In this document: positions 17,451-25,163 of the stretch, one piece after another
Layout: every line of letters starts with the position of its first letter
Position numbering within the stretch: the stretch's first letter is position 1
Assembly: GCA_020636375.1 (NCBI GenBank)
Contig: JACJXZ010000002.1
Span: 62,001-126,000 of the forward strand
Length of the DNA: 64,000 nucleotides
Reading direction: 5' to 3'
DNA from: Lewinellaceae bacterium
GTDB lineage: Bacteria > Bacteroidota > Bacteroidia > Chitinophagales > Saprospiraceae
The notes under the pieces: model-generated
Databases searched by the model: none
Told to the model about the DNA's origin: nothing
The model's input: only the letters and a program-made list of their open reading frames with translations
Translations under genes and position numbers: made by a program

Positions 17451-18533
17451 CTACCGCTCCATCGGCACCACCCACGCATACTGCCTTTCCATCCAGAACT
17501 GCGCCTCTTCGAGGTGGTGGCAGGCCCGCTGCCGGCTGCTTTTCAGGCTTTCCAACGCCTGGTGGGGCGGCTGTTTGTTTTCCATAGCGGCCCGGATGGC
17601 CGTTAAATTTTCCTGGCACCGGCCGAGCCAGGCTTTGGCCAGGTCGAGGTGGGTGAACAGGGTCGTGTGGGCGTAGTGGCTGAAGGGCAGGTTGCTGATC
17701 TGCTTCAGCGGCACGTCGAGCTGGCGGTAAATATCGTGGAGTTGCCGGAACTGGTGCTGGATCAGGGCCAGGCGTTCCTGGCTTTGCGCGGCGGCCTGTT
17801 GCAGGCGTTTCAGGCCGCGGTTGCTGTATATGAGCAGGATGTCTTCTTCCATCTGATCCTGCAGCCCCGCCATGGAGTTGGCCAGGTCGATGGTGCGAAT
17901 GAGGCCGGATTGAGCGGCGGGCAGCAGCTTGCAGATGAGGTTGCCGTAGGTGGCGTGCTGGCAGGGGTCGTCGTAGGCGCGTTCCAGGCAGGGGCTGTAT
18001 TCGCAGAAGCCGGGGTATCGCCGGCAGATGTCCGGGGTTCCGCTTTCGTTTTTTGGTTCGGGAAAAGGCAACGGCTGGAGGCGGTGGTTGGTAAAGGTGA
18101 CATTTTCCCAGCCGGCGGCCTCGACGACCAGCAGGTGAGCGCCGGGAGGCGCCTGGCCGTCCGGCGTGCTGGGCGTGTGGAACAGGCTGTGGCTCAGCTC
18201 TTCGCTACAGCTGCTGTAGCGCGAGGTGTAGGACAGTTCCCGGGTGGGCGCTCCGTTGGAGGGCATCGCCATCCGGCCCGGGTTGCCCCAGTACCAGGCC
18301 AGCTCCCCGGCGTCGGGGGCCGACCAGCGGATGCCGCAGAAGCCGCCGGGCGCCTCGTCGTTCCGGAAGTCTGCCCGAAAGTAAATGTAATGGCCCTCCG
18401 GGCTGTCGATATGGACCTCCCCGGCCTGCGGGCCGCCGGTAAAAACCCGGAACGTGATGTTGGCATGGACAGACAGGGAGAGTGCCAGCAGGGCCGGCAA
18501 TAAAGCGCAGCGAAAGTAAGTGTAGTCTCTCAT
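17451..18533 (-). CDS. Secreted protein of unknown function with cysteine-rich centre
   Basis: The 360-residue protein has a signal peptide (MRDYTYFRCALLPALLALSLSVHA). The N-terminal half looks beta-rich (ITFRVFTGG, EGHYIYFRADFRNDEAPGGFCGIRW). A central cysteine-rich stretch follows (CRRYPGFCEYSPC, DDPCQ), and the C-terminal 180 residues are helical with RLQQAAAQSQERLALIQHQ. I recognise no family. It is probably periplasmic or exported, because no T9SS sorting domain is present. A terminator-like palindrome lies about 120 nt upstream of the start. Confidence 0.65.
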   Translation of the reverse strand: MRDYTYFRCALLPALLALSLSVHANITFRVFTGGPQAGEVHIDSPEGHYIYFRADFRNDEAPGGFCGIRWSAPDAGELAWYWGNPGRMAMPSNGAPTRELSYTSRYSSCSEELSHSLFHTPSTPDGQAPPGAHLLVVEAAGWENVTFTNHRLQPLPFPEPKNESGTPDICRRYPGFCEYSPCLERAYDDPCQHATYGNLICKLLPAAQSGLIRTIDLANSMAGLQDQMEEDILLIYSNRGLKRLQQAAAQSQERLALIQHQFRQLHDIYRQLDVPLKQISNLPFSHYAHTTLFTHLDLAKAWLGRCQENLTAIRAAMENKQPPHQALESLKSSRQRACHHLEEAQFWMERQYAWVVPMER

Positions 18534-18926
18534 AGGGGTAGTGTTTTTGGACTGTGGACGGCCTGGTGTCGAAGGCGGAAGTCCAGGTGTTTGTCCTTAA
18601 AAATATAGAATTTAACTGTTTTCGGCGGCTGTGGCGGTGGTTTTTATACAAAAAAACCGGCAGCAGTGCTGCCGGCCGGTCATGGGGATTATGAAAGGGT
18701 CGTTGTGGTATTCGGGAAATGGGGTCTTGGATGCAAAGATAAGCCGGCTTTTGTTGCGGGGAATCCCCGGTTTTCGGGATGGGGGCGTACGGGTTTTCAG
18801 GTAGGGCGAGGCAAAAAGTGGAGAGTCCGGCGGGAAGGAGGCGATTTTTTCAGGAATTCAGCCAACCATTCAATTATCCCCCCCAAAAACCCTAAACTTG
18901 CACCCGTCCTAATTCGATACACACAG
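18534..18926. other. 393-bp divergent intergenic region
   Basis: It separates the minus-strand secreted protein from the plus-strand transporter. It holds the palindrome at 18657-18675 and a TAAACTTG sequence (18892-18899) that is one mismatch from the -7 consensus for the transporter. No gene is seen. Confidence 0.5.
18650..18675 (-). terminator. Minus-strand terminator-like hairpin in the leader of the secreted-protein gene
   Basis: CCGGCAGCA and TGCTGCCGG (18657-18665 and 18667-18675) are perfectly paired and followed on the minus strand by six T residues. No minus-strand gene ends here, so it may be an attenuator in the 5' leader of the gene that starts at 18533. Confidence 0.5.
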
Positions 18927-20303
18927 ATGAAAACCATCGCCGGCTTGCTCAAAGCCAACCTCCCGACAATAACCGTATTGATCCTGCTCGCTCTGGCGTA
19001 CCACTTCCATGCCCTGCAGCACTGGCTGCGCCTGGCCGAAGCCGAAGAGGCCGCCCTGCTCATCCTGCTCGGCACGGCATTGCTCTGGGTGACGGAGGCC
19101 ATCCCGCTCTACGTCACCAGCCTGGGGGTGCTGCTGCTGAGCCTGCTGTGGTTGTTTCCCATCCTGCAGCGCGCGGGCGTGGCGGTAGAGAAGGGCGATT
19201 TTTACCAGGCCTTTTTTGGGGACATCACCCTGCTCTTTATGGGCGGCTTTGTGCTGTCCGCCCTCCTGAACAAATACGGCCTGGCGCGCCGTTTGGCCGG
19301 CTGGATGATCCGCAAGACGGGCACGGCGCCGCCGCGGGTGCTGGCCGGCATCATCGCGATTTCCGCCCTGCTGTCGATGTGGATGAGCAACACGGCCACG
19401 GCGGCGATGATGTTTGCGATCATCTCCCCGGTCATCCTGCAACTGCCCAAAACATCGCCCTTTTCCAAGGGATTGGCCCTGGCCATACCGTTCGCCTGCA
19501 ACATCGGCGGGCTGGGCACGCCGATCGGCACGCCGCCCAACGCCATCGCCATCGGTTACCTGGAGCAGGCGGGCATTGCCGTCTCCTTTTCTACCTGGAT
19601 GCTGATCGCCGTGCCGGTCATGGCCCTGCTGTTGTGGCTGCTCTGGTGGCTGCTGCTGCGGACTTACCCGCCGGGGAGCGTCGATATCGAGCTGGGGGAA
19701 GAAGAGGAGGAGGACCGCTTCAGCGTCCGCCAGTATCTGGTCATTGCGCTCTTTCTGCTGGCCATCCTGGGCTGGCTGAGTGCCGGCCTGTCGGGGCTGA
19801 GTACCGGGACGGTGGGCCTGCTCGCCATCATCGCTGCTTTCGGGAGCGGCCTGTTGACGACGCCGGATTTCCGCAATATTTCCTGGGACATCCTCTTCAT
19901 GCTGGGCGGCGGCCTGTGCCTGGGGGTAGCCCTGAACAAGAGCGGCCTGACCGATACCATCGCGCAGGCCATCCCGGCCGGGGGCGGGTTTTATGCCATT
20001 TTCGGGACCCTGCTCCTCATGGCGGCAACCATGACTACCGTGATGAGCAACACCGCCACGGCCAACCTGCTCATCCCCGTGGCCGTTTCGCTGCCCGGAA
20101 ACGAGCTGGTGCTTTGTGTCGCCATTTCCATCATGTGTTCTTCCTCGATGGCCCTGCCGGTGAGCACGCCGCCCAACGCCATCGCCTTCGGTTCGGGCCT
20201 GCTGCCGGCCAGGGATATGTTCAATTCGGGGTTATGGATCACGGTATTTGCCCTGGCGGCTACAATTTTGGCCAGTATTTTCTATCTTCCGTTGTTTTTA
20301 TGA
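18927..20303 (+). CDS. DASS-family (SLC13) sodium:dicarboxylate symporter
   Basis: The start at 18927 (MKTIAGLLKANLP) gives a 458-residue inner-membrane protein with about 11 hydrophobic segments. Both family hallmarks occur twice, once per inverted half: MSNTATAAMM and MSNTATANLL (SNT motifs that bind substrate), and GTPIGTPPNAIAIG and ALPVSTPPNAIAFG (Na+ and substrate sites). VcINDY-type relatives import succinate, citrate or other di- and tricarboxylates. The gene overlaps the next start (ATGA), so the small zinc-ribbon protein is co-translated. Confidence 0.92.
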   Translation: MKTIAGLLKANLPTITVLILLALAYHFHALQHWLRLAEAEEAALLILLGTALLWVTEAIPLYVTSLGVLLLSLLWLFPILQRAGVAVEKGDFYQAFFGDITLLFMGGFVLSALLNKYGLARRLAGWMIRKTGTAPPRVLAGIIAISALLSMWMSNTATAAMMFAIISPVILQLPKTSPFSKGLALAIPFACNIGGLGTPIGTPPNAIAIGYLEQAGIAVSFSTWMLIAVPVMALLLWLLWWLLLRTYPPGSVDIELGEEEEEDRFSVRQYLVIALFLLAILGWLSAGLSGLSTGTVGLLAIIAAFGSGLLTTPDFRNISWDILFMLGGGLCLGVALNKSGLTDTIAQAIPAGGGFYAIFGTLLLMAATMTTVMSNTATANLLIPVAVSLPGNELVLCVAISIMCSSSMALPVSTPPNAIAFGSGLLPARDMFNSGLWITVFALAATILASIFYLPLFL

Positions 20304-20638
20304 CGAGCCTTCCTCCTAAATCGAACAGTATGGAACTCCACGTCCAACAATGCCAGCACTGCGGTTCGGATAAGTTGAAAAACATCCTTTTCCGCCAGGC
20401 GGGCGAGCCCGACAAAGTGTACGCCCAATGCCAGGATTGCGGGCATTTTGTGGCCAGTTATGTGCTGGCCCCTCTGGGTTATTATCACCACGGAAAGGGT
20501 TACGAATCCTTCCTGCGCAGCATTTACCGCAGCGGGGAATTCATGAGCGGCCGCAATTTCAAGCGCCAGTACGAACAGCGCAAAGACCAGGAAGTCGCTG
20601 CTTTTGAGCAGGTTATAGCCAAAGTTAAAGCTAAGTAA
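20300..20638 (+). CDS. Small zinc-ribbon protein, translationally coupled to the transporter
   Basis: The ATG at 20300 overlaps the transporter stop (TGA 20301-20303); a second ATG at 20330 (MELHVQQ) is an alternative start. The 112-residue product has CQHCGS and CQDCGHF, a four-cysteine zinc ribbon, then a helical charged C-terminus. No membrane segment is seen. The role is unknown. Coupling suggests expression with the DASS transporter, perhaps as a regulator or stability factor, which is inference. Confidence 0.75.
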   Translation: MTSLPPKSNSMELHVQQCQHCGSDKLKNILFRQAGEPDKVYAQCQDCGHFVASYVLAPLGYYHHGKGYESFLRSIYRSGEFMSGRNFKRQYEQRKDQEVAAFEQVIAKVKAK

Positions 20639-20641
20639 TCC

Positions 20642-20763
20642 TTAAAAAATAACTTCACGGCCCTTAGTTGTATTGAAGTGAAGCTGCCAGTCAGGGTTCC
20701 AGCGGGGTCAGGCTGCTGAACGAGCTACAACTAAGGGCTTCAAACAGTGAAGTTATTTTTTAA
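20642..20763. repeat. 122-bp inverted-repeat element (MITE-like)
   Basis: The outer arms TTAAAAAATAACTTCAC (20642-20658) and GTGAAGTTATTTTTTAA (20747-20763) are perfectly complementary over 17 bp. The inner arms GCCCTTAGTTGTA and TACAACTAAGGGC pair over 13 bp. It starts 4 nt after a stop codon, so it may double as a terminator. I found no second copy in the window. Confidence 0.8.
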
Positions 20764-21249
20764 TCACTACTAAGGAGGAGAAATAGAGGAAGTGGGAATC
20801 CGGAAACCGGATTTTGTGGGATTTTGTGCCTTCGTGGTTTAGTGGCATGCCAAAACGACAACTGCTGCTGTCACCCTATAGAAATTAAAAAAAATCTTAT
20901 TTGTTTTGAAACCCTAACCTGAAAGCTCCGTACACGTATACTGTATTGAATAGAACGATCTCTGAACAGCCCCCCTCCAAACTCTACACCGAAACGATTT
21001 TCAAATTAGCTTTAAGAGGCACAGGCACTTTGATTTCCAACTGCGCACCCGCGCAGGGTGAAATTTCACGCCGCCCTACTGTGTGTTTTTTAAAATTGAC
21101 ACACGACCCATCCCCCTCCTTCATTCGGATCAAGTAGTTTTTTTCATAGTATAGGGAGTGAAGCCGTGTCGCTTGAGCTTTTCAGTATCCGCTGAAGCTT
21201 TGTTGACGCGGCTTTTCCTTTTCTTTTTCCTTAAAACTCGTTACAGCCC
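20764..21249. other. Intergenic region before the outer-membrane protein
   Basis: It holds a small repeat (ggaaaccggattttgtgggattttgtg, 20817-20844), an A+T-rich stretch and the leader hairpin at 21161-21230. No gene can be supported; the 63-codon frame at 20946 has no recognisable features. Confidence 0.45.
21161..21230 (+). promoter_or_regulatory. Leader hairpin with U-rich tail upstream of the outer-membrane protein
   Basis: AAGCCGTGTC (21161-21170) pairs with GACGCGGCTT (21205-21214) over 10 bp with one G-U pair, and TTCAG/CTGAA form an inner stem. TTTTCCTTTTCTTTTTCC follows, and the ATG is at 21250. The form is that of an intrinsic terminator placed inside a 5' leader. Confidence 0.5.
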
Positions 21250-21930
21250 ATGAGAATCATTAATGTACTGTCCATCATTATGCTATGCCCGCTGTGGTTG
21301 CTCGCCCAAACCTCCACCTCCGGATTGGAAGGGGGGCTGTTCCTGGGCGTGGCCAATTACCAGGGAGATTTTACTTTAAACACAGCGCCGGCCCTGGGGG
21401 AGAGCAACCTGGCGGTAGGAGCGGTGGTCCGCCATCCGCTCAGCCGCACGCATGCCGTTCGCGCCAACTTGTTCTACGGGAAGCTCACCGGTGATGACGC
21501 CAACTTCGAAGTCCGGGAAAGAAGGGGGTCCAGCTTCCAGACAACCGTGGCCGAGTTATCCGTCGTGGGGGAATGGGAACCGTTCGGGAAAAATCGCACC
21601 GACCTGACGCTCGAGCTGGGCCAGCGGCTTTCGCCCTACTTTTTCGGCGGGCTGGGCCTGGCCATGATCAACCCAAAGCCCGTCTTCGGGGAAGTTCCGG
21701 ACGATCGGGCACAGGAAAACCTCAGCGCTGATTATTCCAAGGTGCAGCTTGCCCTGCCGATAGGCCTGGGCCTGCGGCTGGGTATCAACGAGCTGATGTC
21801 GCTGAGCATGGAATTGGGTATGCGCAAGACGTTTACGGATTACATCGACGGCGTGAGCAATCCCGGAGGCAAGAAAACGAACGACTGGTATCTCTTCGGA
21901 GGGGCCATGTTCCTGTATCGCATCCGGTAG
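21250..21930 (+). CDS. Outer-membrane beta-barrel protein, DUF6089-like
   Basis: This 226-residue protein has a signal peptide (MRIINVLSIIMLCPLWLLAQ) and a small barrel of alternating strands: GLEGGLFLGVANYQGDF at the N-terminus, HAVRANLFYGKLTGDD, SPYFFGGLGLAMINPKP and LFGGAMFLYRIR ending in an aromatic-arginine terminus. This pattern is shared by a common Bacteroidota family of small porin-like proteins of unknown substrate. It is monocistronic. Confidence 0.8.
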   Translation: MRIINVLSIIMLCPLWLLAQTSTSGLEGGLFLGVANYQGDFTLNTAPALGESNLAVGAVVRHPLSRTHAVRANLFYGKLTGDDANFEVRERRGSSFQTTVAELSVVGEWEPFGKNRTDLTLELGQRLSPYFFGGLGLAMINPKPVFGEVPDDRAQENLSADYSKVQLALPIGLGLRLGINELMSLSMELGMRKTFTDYIDGVSNPGGKKTNDWYLFGGAMFLYRIR

Positions 21931-22084
21931 CGGGCAATTAAGGAGTTGGACTCATTTATTGTAACTAATGCTGCTTCGAAAGCGTGGCCGGGCAGCTCTA
22001 TTCCTGGGGCAATTGTTATATGGCTATATTGTTATATGGTTACGCTAATTGTGTCCGCTTACTTACTTTAATGGTTTAAGGTTG

Positions 22085-22131
22085 AAGCCGTGTGTGGGCG
22101 CCTTTCCCGAAAAGGCCCCGGCACGGCTTTT
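22085..22131 (+). terminator. Terminator-like hairpin after the outer-membrane protein gene
   Basis: AAGCCGTG pairs with CACGGCTT and an inner CCTTT/AAAGG stem; TTTT ends the structure. It is about 155 nt after the stop codon and opens with the same GAAGCCGTG sequence as the leader hairpin of that gene. Confidence 0.5.
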
Positions 22132-22239
22132 GGCGATCAATAGATACTCTTGTTGTTGGTTGTTTGTTGCTCATTCAGGGTGGCCCCGCGCCCGACAACC
22201 GACAACTACCCGGAAAACCCTGCGGTATTTTTTAAAGTA

Positions 22240-22327
22240 CAAGCGCAAGTGTCAAGCTCAAGTTCAAGAACGGCGCCGCTCTGAATTTGGCCTTGATACT
22301 TGCGCTTGAGCTTGCACTTGCGCTTGA
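22240..22327. repeat. 88-bp palindrome built of cttgcgcttgag words
   Basis: The left arm CAAGCGCAAGTGTCAAGC (from 22240) is matched by GCTTGCACTTGCGCTTG at the right end, with more partly paired CAAGTTCAAG/CTTGATACTTG sequence inside. It lies between convergent genes. Confidence 0.7.
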
Positions 22328-22458
22328 ATTGGTTGTTTTCCACCAATTTAGTATTTTTAATGGCTCAACGGTTCCCCCCATGGTTGTGGTTATTGCTGTA
22401 ACGCCACAAAAATGCGGGGAATTTTTTTCATCCTATTTTGAACAGCCTATCCTGCTGC

Positions 22459-23154
22459 CTACTCCTGCCCCAGCAATTCCCTTACCACCTTAGGCACGCC
22501 GATAGTAGCCGGTTCCGCTACTACCGATAGGCTGGCGGCCCGGCTTAGTTCGTAATTGATAGCCGGCTTGGGGTCGACGTAGAAGATGCGCCGGGCGTTT
22601 TCGGCAAACCCCACCAGCCCTGCCGCCGGGTATACCTGCATGGAAGTGCCGATGATGATCACCGCATCGGCCGTCATGGTTTCCACTGCCGCCGTCTCGA
22701 TCATGGGCACGGCTTCGCCAAACCAGACAATATGGGGGCGCAGCTGGCTGCCCAGCTCGCAGGTGTCGCCCGGGTTGATGTCGTCCGGCCATTCGTAGAT
22801 GAGGTTGGGGTCCCGGGTGCTGCGCGCCTTGAGCAACTCGCCGTGCAGGTGGATGATATTCTTGCTGCCGGCGCGCTCGTGCAGGTCGTCGATATTCTGG
22901 GTGACGATGCTCACCTCGAAGTTTTCCTCCAGTTTGGCCAGCGCGAAGTGGGCGGCATTGGGTTTTACCGTATGCAACTGCCGGCGCCGCTGATTGTAAA
23001 AATCCAGGACGAGCGACTGGTTCTTTTGCCATCCCTGGGGCGAGGCGACCTCCATGACATCGTGGCCTTCCCACAGTCCGCCGGCATCGCGGAACGTCTT
23101 GATCCCGCTTTCGGCGCTGACGCCCGCTCCCGTAAGCACAACTATCTTTTTCAT
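22459..23154 (-). CDS. cobB: Sirtuin (class III-like NAD-dependent deacylase)
   Basis: The start at 23154 (MKKIVVLTGAGVSAES) gives 231 residues. NAD-binding motifs are GAGVSAESGIKTFRDAGGLW, TQNIDDLHERAG with the catalytic HLHGEL histidine, and IIGTSMQVYPAAGLV. FYNQRRRQL keeps the Tyr-x-x-Arg pair of CobB and SIRT5, which favours succinyl or malonyl-lysine. The usual four zinc cysteines are absent: only one cysteine (DTCELG) lies in that region, a variation I recall from other short bacterial sirtuins. The codons upstream of 23154 are probably untranslated. Confidence 0.9.
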   Translation of the reverse strand: MKKIVVLTGAGVSAESGIKTFRDAGGLWEGHDVMEVASPQGWQKNQSLVLDFYNQRRRQLHTVKPNAAHFALAKLEENFEVSIVTQNIDDLHERAGSKNIIHLHGELLKARSTRDPNLIYEWPDDINPGDTCELGSQLRPHIVWFGEAVPMIETAAVETMTADAVIIIGTSMQVYPAAGLVGFAENARRIFYVDPKPAINYELSRAASLSVVAEPATIGVPKVVRELLGQE

Positions 23155-23212
23155 TTGTTTTCGGTTTATTTTTTCCGGGTATTTTATATTCACACTTAAA
23201 GCTACAAAAAGT

Positions 23213-24373
23213 TTAGACGTGCGCTAAAGCCTGCTCCAACCCTTCGATGAGCCACTGCGGGTCTTCCAGCCCGATGTAGAGGCGGACCAGGTTCCAGGGC
23301 ATGGCCGGCTTTTCCCTTCCCGGTATGTTGTAGAACGCCACGGCGGGCAGCGCCAGAGACTCGTGCCCCCCCCAGGAGACGGCGAGCAGGAAGCGGCTAA
23401 GGTTGTTGTAAAAGGCCTCTGCCTGATCCGGCCGGCTGGCCCGGAGATAGAAGGAGAACAACCCGCCGGCGCCCTCCATTTGCTTCCGCGCCAGTTCGTA
23501 CTGGGGGAACGACGGCAGCAGAGGGTGCAGGACGCGCTCCACTTTAGGGTGTCCTTCCAGGTAGCGGGCAACCTCCAGGCCGCTTTCGTGGCAGCGGCGC
23601 ATGCGCAGCTCCAGGGTGCGCAGCCCGCGGATGGCCAGTGCTGCGTCGTGGGGCGGGAGAATGCCGCCCATGGTCATGTACTCCCCCTCGAAAATCTTCC
23701 GGGCCATAACCTTGTTGGTGCACAACACCCCCATGACCACATCGCTGTGGCCGTTGAGGTACTTCGTGCCGGAATGGACGGTGATGTCGATGCCCATCGG
23801 GATAGGGCGCTGGAAAAAGGGAGAGGCATAGCTGTTGTCCAGGACGGTGACCACTCCCCGGCGGCGCGCCAGCCCGGCGCAGGCGCGGATGTCCTGGAGC
23901 TCGAAAGTGAGCGAGTTGGGGCTTTCGAGGTACAACAGGGTGGTGTTATCCTGTATCGCCCGTTCGATATTGGCCGTTTCGCGCCCGTCCACGAAAGTCG
24001 TGGATACGCCAAAGCGGGGGAGGTAATCCTTCAGCAGCGCCTTCGTCCAGGAGTAGGGCGATTCCACACAAACGACATGGCCGCCGGCCCGTACATTGGC
24101 CAGCACAGCAGCCGAGACGGCACCCATGCCGCTGGCAAAGACGAGCGCGTCTTCCGCCTCTTCCAGTGCCGCCAGCTTCTGGCGGAGGATGGCAACGGTG
24201 GGGTTGTTGCCCCGGCTGTAGATGTGGTGCGCTAATTCATCGGTAAAAGCCTGGCGAAACTCGTCCAGGGAAGAGAAGGTGAAATTGCTGGTCTGAAAAA
24301 CGGGAGGAGAAACGGCATTGAAGTATTGCCCTCTTTCTTCGCCGAGGTGATTGAGGATTTCACTGAGGTGCAT
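23213..24373 (-). CDS. Cys/Met-metabolism PLP-dependent enzyme (cystathionine gamma-synthase/beta-lyase family)
   Basis: The 386-residue fold-type I enzyme has YSRGNNPTVAILRQKLAALE, FASGMGAVSA (cofactor phosphate loop), VTVLDNSYASP for the aspartate, and HSGTKYLNGHSD with the Schiff-base lysine near residue 204. The C-terminal domain ends in LYIGLEDPQWLIEGLEQALA. It should act in transsulfuration or methionine synthesis, or as a methionine gamma-lyase; the exact reaction cannot be read from sequence. Its stop is 58 nt from the sirtuin start and both lie on the minus strand, so they may be co-transcribed. Confidence 0.92.
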   Translation of the reverse strand: MHLSEILNHLGEERGQYFNAVSPPVFQTSNFTFSSLDEFRQAFTDELAHHIYSRGNNPTVAILRQKLAALEEAEDALVFASGMGAVSAAVLANVRAGGHVVCVESPYSWTKALLKDYLPRFGVSTTFVDGRETANIERAIQDNTTLLYLESPNSLTFELQDIRACAGLARRRGVVTVLDNSYASPFFQRPIPMGIDITVHSGTKYLNGHSDVVMGVLCTNKVMARKIFEGEYMTMGGILPPHDAALAIRGLRTLELRMRRCHESGLEVARYLEGHPKVERVLHPLLPSFPQYELARKQMEGAGGLFSFYLRASRPDQAEAFYNNLSRFLLAVSWGGHESLALPAVAFYNIPGREKPAMPWNLVRLYIGLEDPQWLIEGLEQALAHV

Positions 24374-24386
24374 CTGCTTTTTGCCC

Positions 24387-24394
24387 CAAATCTA
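24387..24394 (-). promoter_or_regulatory. -7 element for the PLP-enzyme gene
   Basis: On the minus strand this reads TAGATTTG, a full TAnnTTTG match. It ends 13 nt before the ATG at 24373. No clear -33 TTG is seen at the expected spacing. Confidence 0.45.
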
Positions 24395-24411
24395 GCAACT
24401 TTTTTGGTCGC

Positions 24412-24549
24412 CTACCAGAACCACATGCGTGCGGCTCTTCTGGCCAATTGCCCCATGAACCAACGGCTGGCGGCGATCATAGCTGCGAAAGCGGCAATGC
24501 CGCCGATCAGTTTGTCCTTCCAATTTTCTTTTTGAATATCGGATTTCAT
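24412..24549 (-). CDS. Small single-pass membrane protein
   Basis: A 45-residue frame starts at the ATG at 24549: MKSDIQKENWKDKLIGGIAA and on to ARRAARMWFW. It has a charged N-terminus, one hydrophobic helix (IGGIAAFAAMIAAS) and a basic-aromatic end, the usual build of a genuine small membrane protein. It lies just upstream of the PLP-enzyme gene on the same strand. No homologue is known to me. Confidence 0.4.
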   Translation of the reverse strand: MKSDIQKENWKDKLIGGIAAFAAMIAASRWFMGQLARRAARMWFW

Positions 24550-24701
24550 AATAACCAGAGTTTGATGACCCCATAATTTACCGGTATCCGGGGAGGAAAG
24601 AAAATTGTTGTAGCAGAGAGGCCGTTTTTTGTAGGAGAAAGGCAAGGGCTGATCGTTGCCAGGTGCTTATCCTCCTGAAGGGCAAAGTGGCCTCATTTTG
24701 C

Positions 24702-24855
24702 AACTATTTAGCAGTCCTCCGCTTTTTAGCCACGAAGACACAAAAACCTGCCGGCCGCTGGCACAGCAGGCGGGCACTAAGATTGCACAAAGCCTTGGTG
24801 CGATCTTGGTGTCTTGGTGTCTTCGTGGCAAGGGCATCAGGCCCACCTAAATAGT
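24702..24855. repeat. Nested palindromic element, copy 2, carrying an insert
   Basis: It matches 12553-12690 over GCCACGAAGACACAAAAAC, then ACTAAGATTGCACAAAGCC and on to CAGGCCCACCTAAATAGT. Unlike copy 1 it is interrupted after ACAAAAAC by the GC-rich unit at 24747-24775. The left outer arm is decayed (AACTATTTAGCAGTCC). Confidence 0.85.
24747..24775 (+). repeat. 29-bp GC-rich dispersed unit, copy 2 (nested insert)
   Basis: CCTGCCGGCCGCTGG followed by CACAGCAGGCGGGC. It interrupts the palindromic element at 24702-24855, where copy 1 of that element has no such sequence. It is 28/29 identical to the reverse complement of 7463-7491. Confidence 0.8.
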
Positions 24856-24978
24856 GGCCTCATTTTAACATTTCAGCCTGATGCGCATGGGGCGATGGAG
24901 TTGTGGCGCCAGAGGTTTTTATCACATAGAGCACATAGCGGGGTTTCGCATAGGGCACATAGGCGGGAGCCGCAGGGC

Positions 24979-25008
24979 AAATCCTGTCAATCCTGTTAAT
25001 CCTGTCTA
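24979..25008. repeat. Short cluster of the acaggat word family
   Basis: Read on the minus strand the cluster contains GACAGGATTAACAGGATTG and a further ACAGGATTT, the same words that build the array at 45.7-47.1 kb. Another cluster is at 54607-54660. Confidence 0.6.
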
Positions 25009-25110
25009 TTATTCCACCTCGCCTGAAAGCCGCACCCCCGGCAAATCCCGTCTGGTTTTTACCTCCCCCCCTCCCAATTAAATTTTCACACACCCTGTCC
25101 AATTTTTGTC

Positions 25111-25118
25111 TATCTTTG
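25111..25118 (+). promoter_or_regulatory. -7 element for typA
   Basis: TATCTTTG is a full TAnnTTTG match, 45 nt before the ATG at 25164. An upstream TTTTCAC (25083-25089) is too far for an ideal -33 box. Confidence 0.5.
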
Positions 25119-25163
25119 CGCGCCCTTTCGAAACTATACCATAACAGAAGTGTTTGCAGAGTT

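Larger units (their letters stand above)
21931..22458. other. 528-bp intergenic region
   Basis: It holds AT words of the gttatatggctatatt type (about 22012-22045), a terminator-like hairpin (22085-22131) and a long imperfect palindrome (22240-22327). No gene is seen. Confidence 0.5.
24550..25163. other. 614-bp repeat-rich intergenic region before typA
   Basis: It holds the palindromic element at 24702-24855, CACATAG-type words (24925-24962), CAATCCTGTTAATCCTGT words (24979-25008) and the typA promoter. No gene is seen. Confidence 0.55.

Noticed and set aside
18927..20303. Assignment of the DASS gene start at 18666
   Set aside because: The 87 extra residues are encoded by intergenic palindrome and show no conservation signal. 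The ATG at 18927 gives a normal N-terminus for the family.
20946..21137. 63-codon plus-strand frame in the gap before the outer-membrane protein
   Set aside because: It has no family, signal peptide or promoter support, and the sequence looks non-coding.
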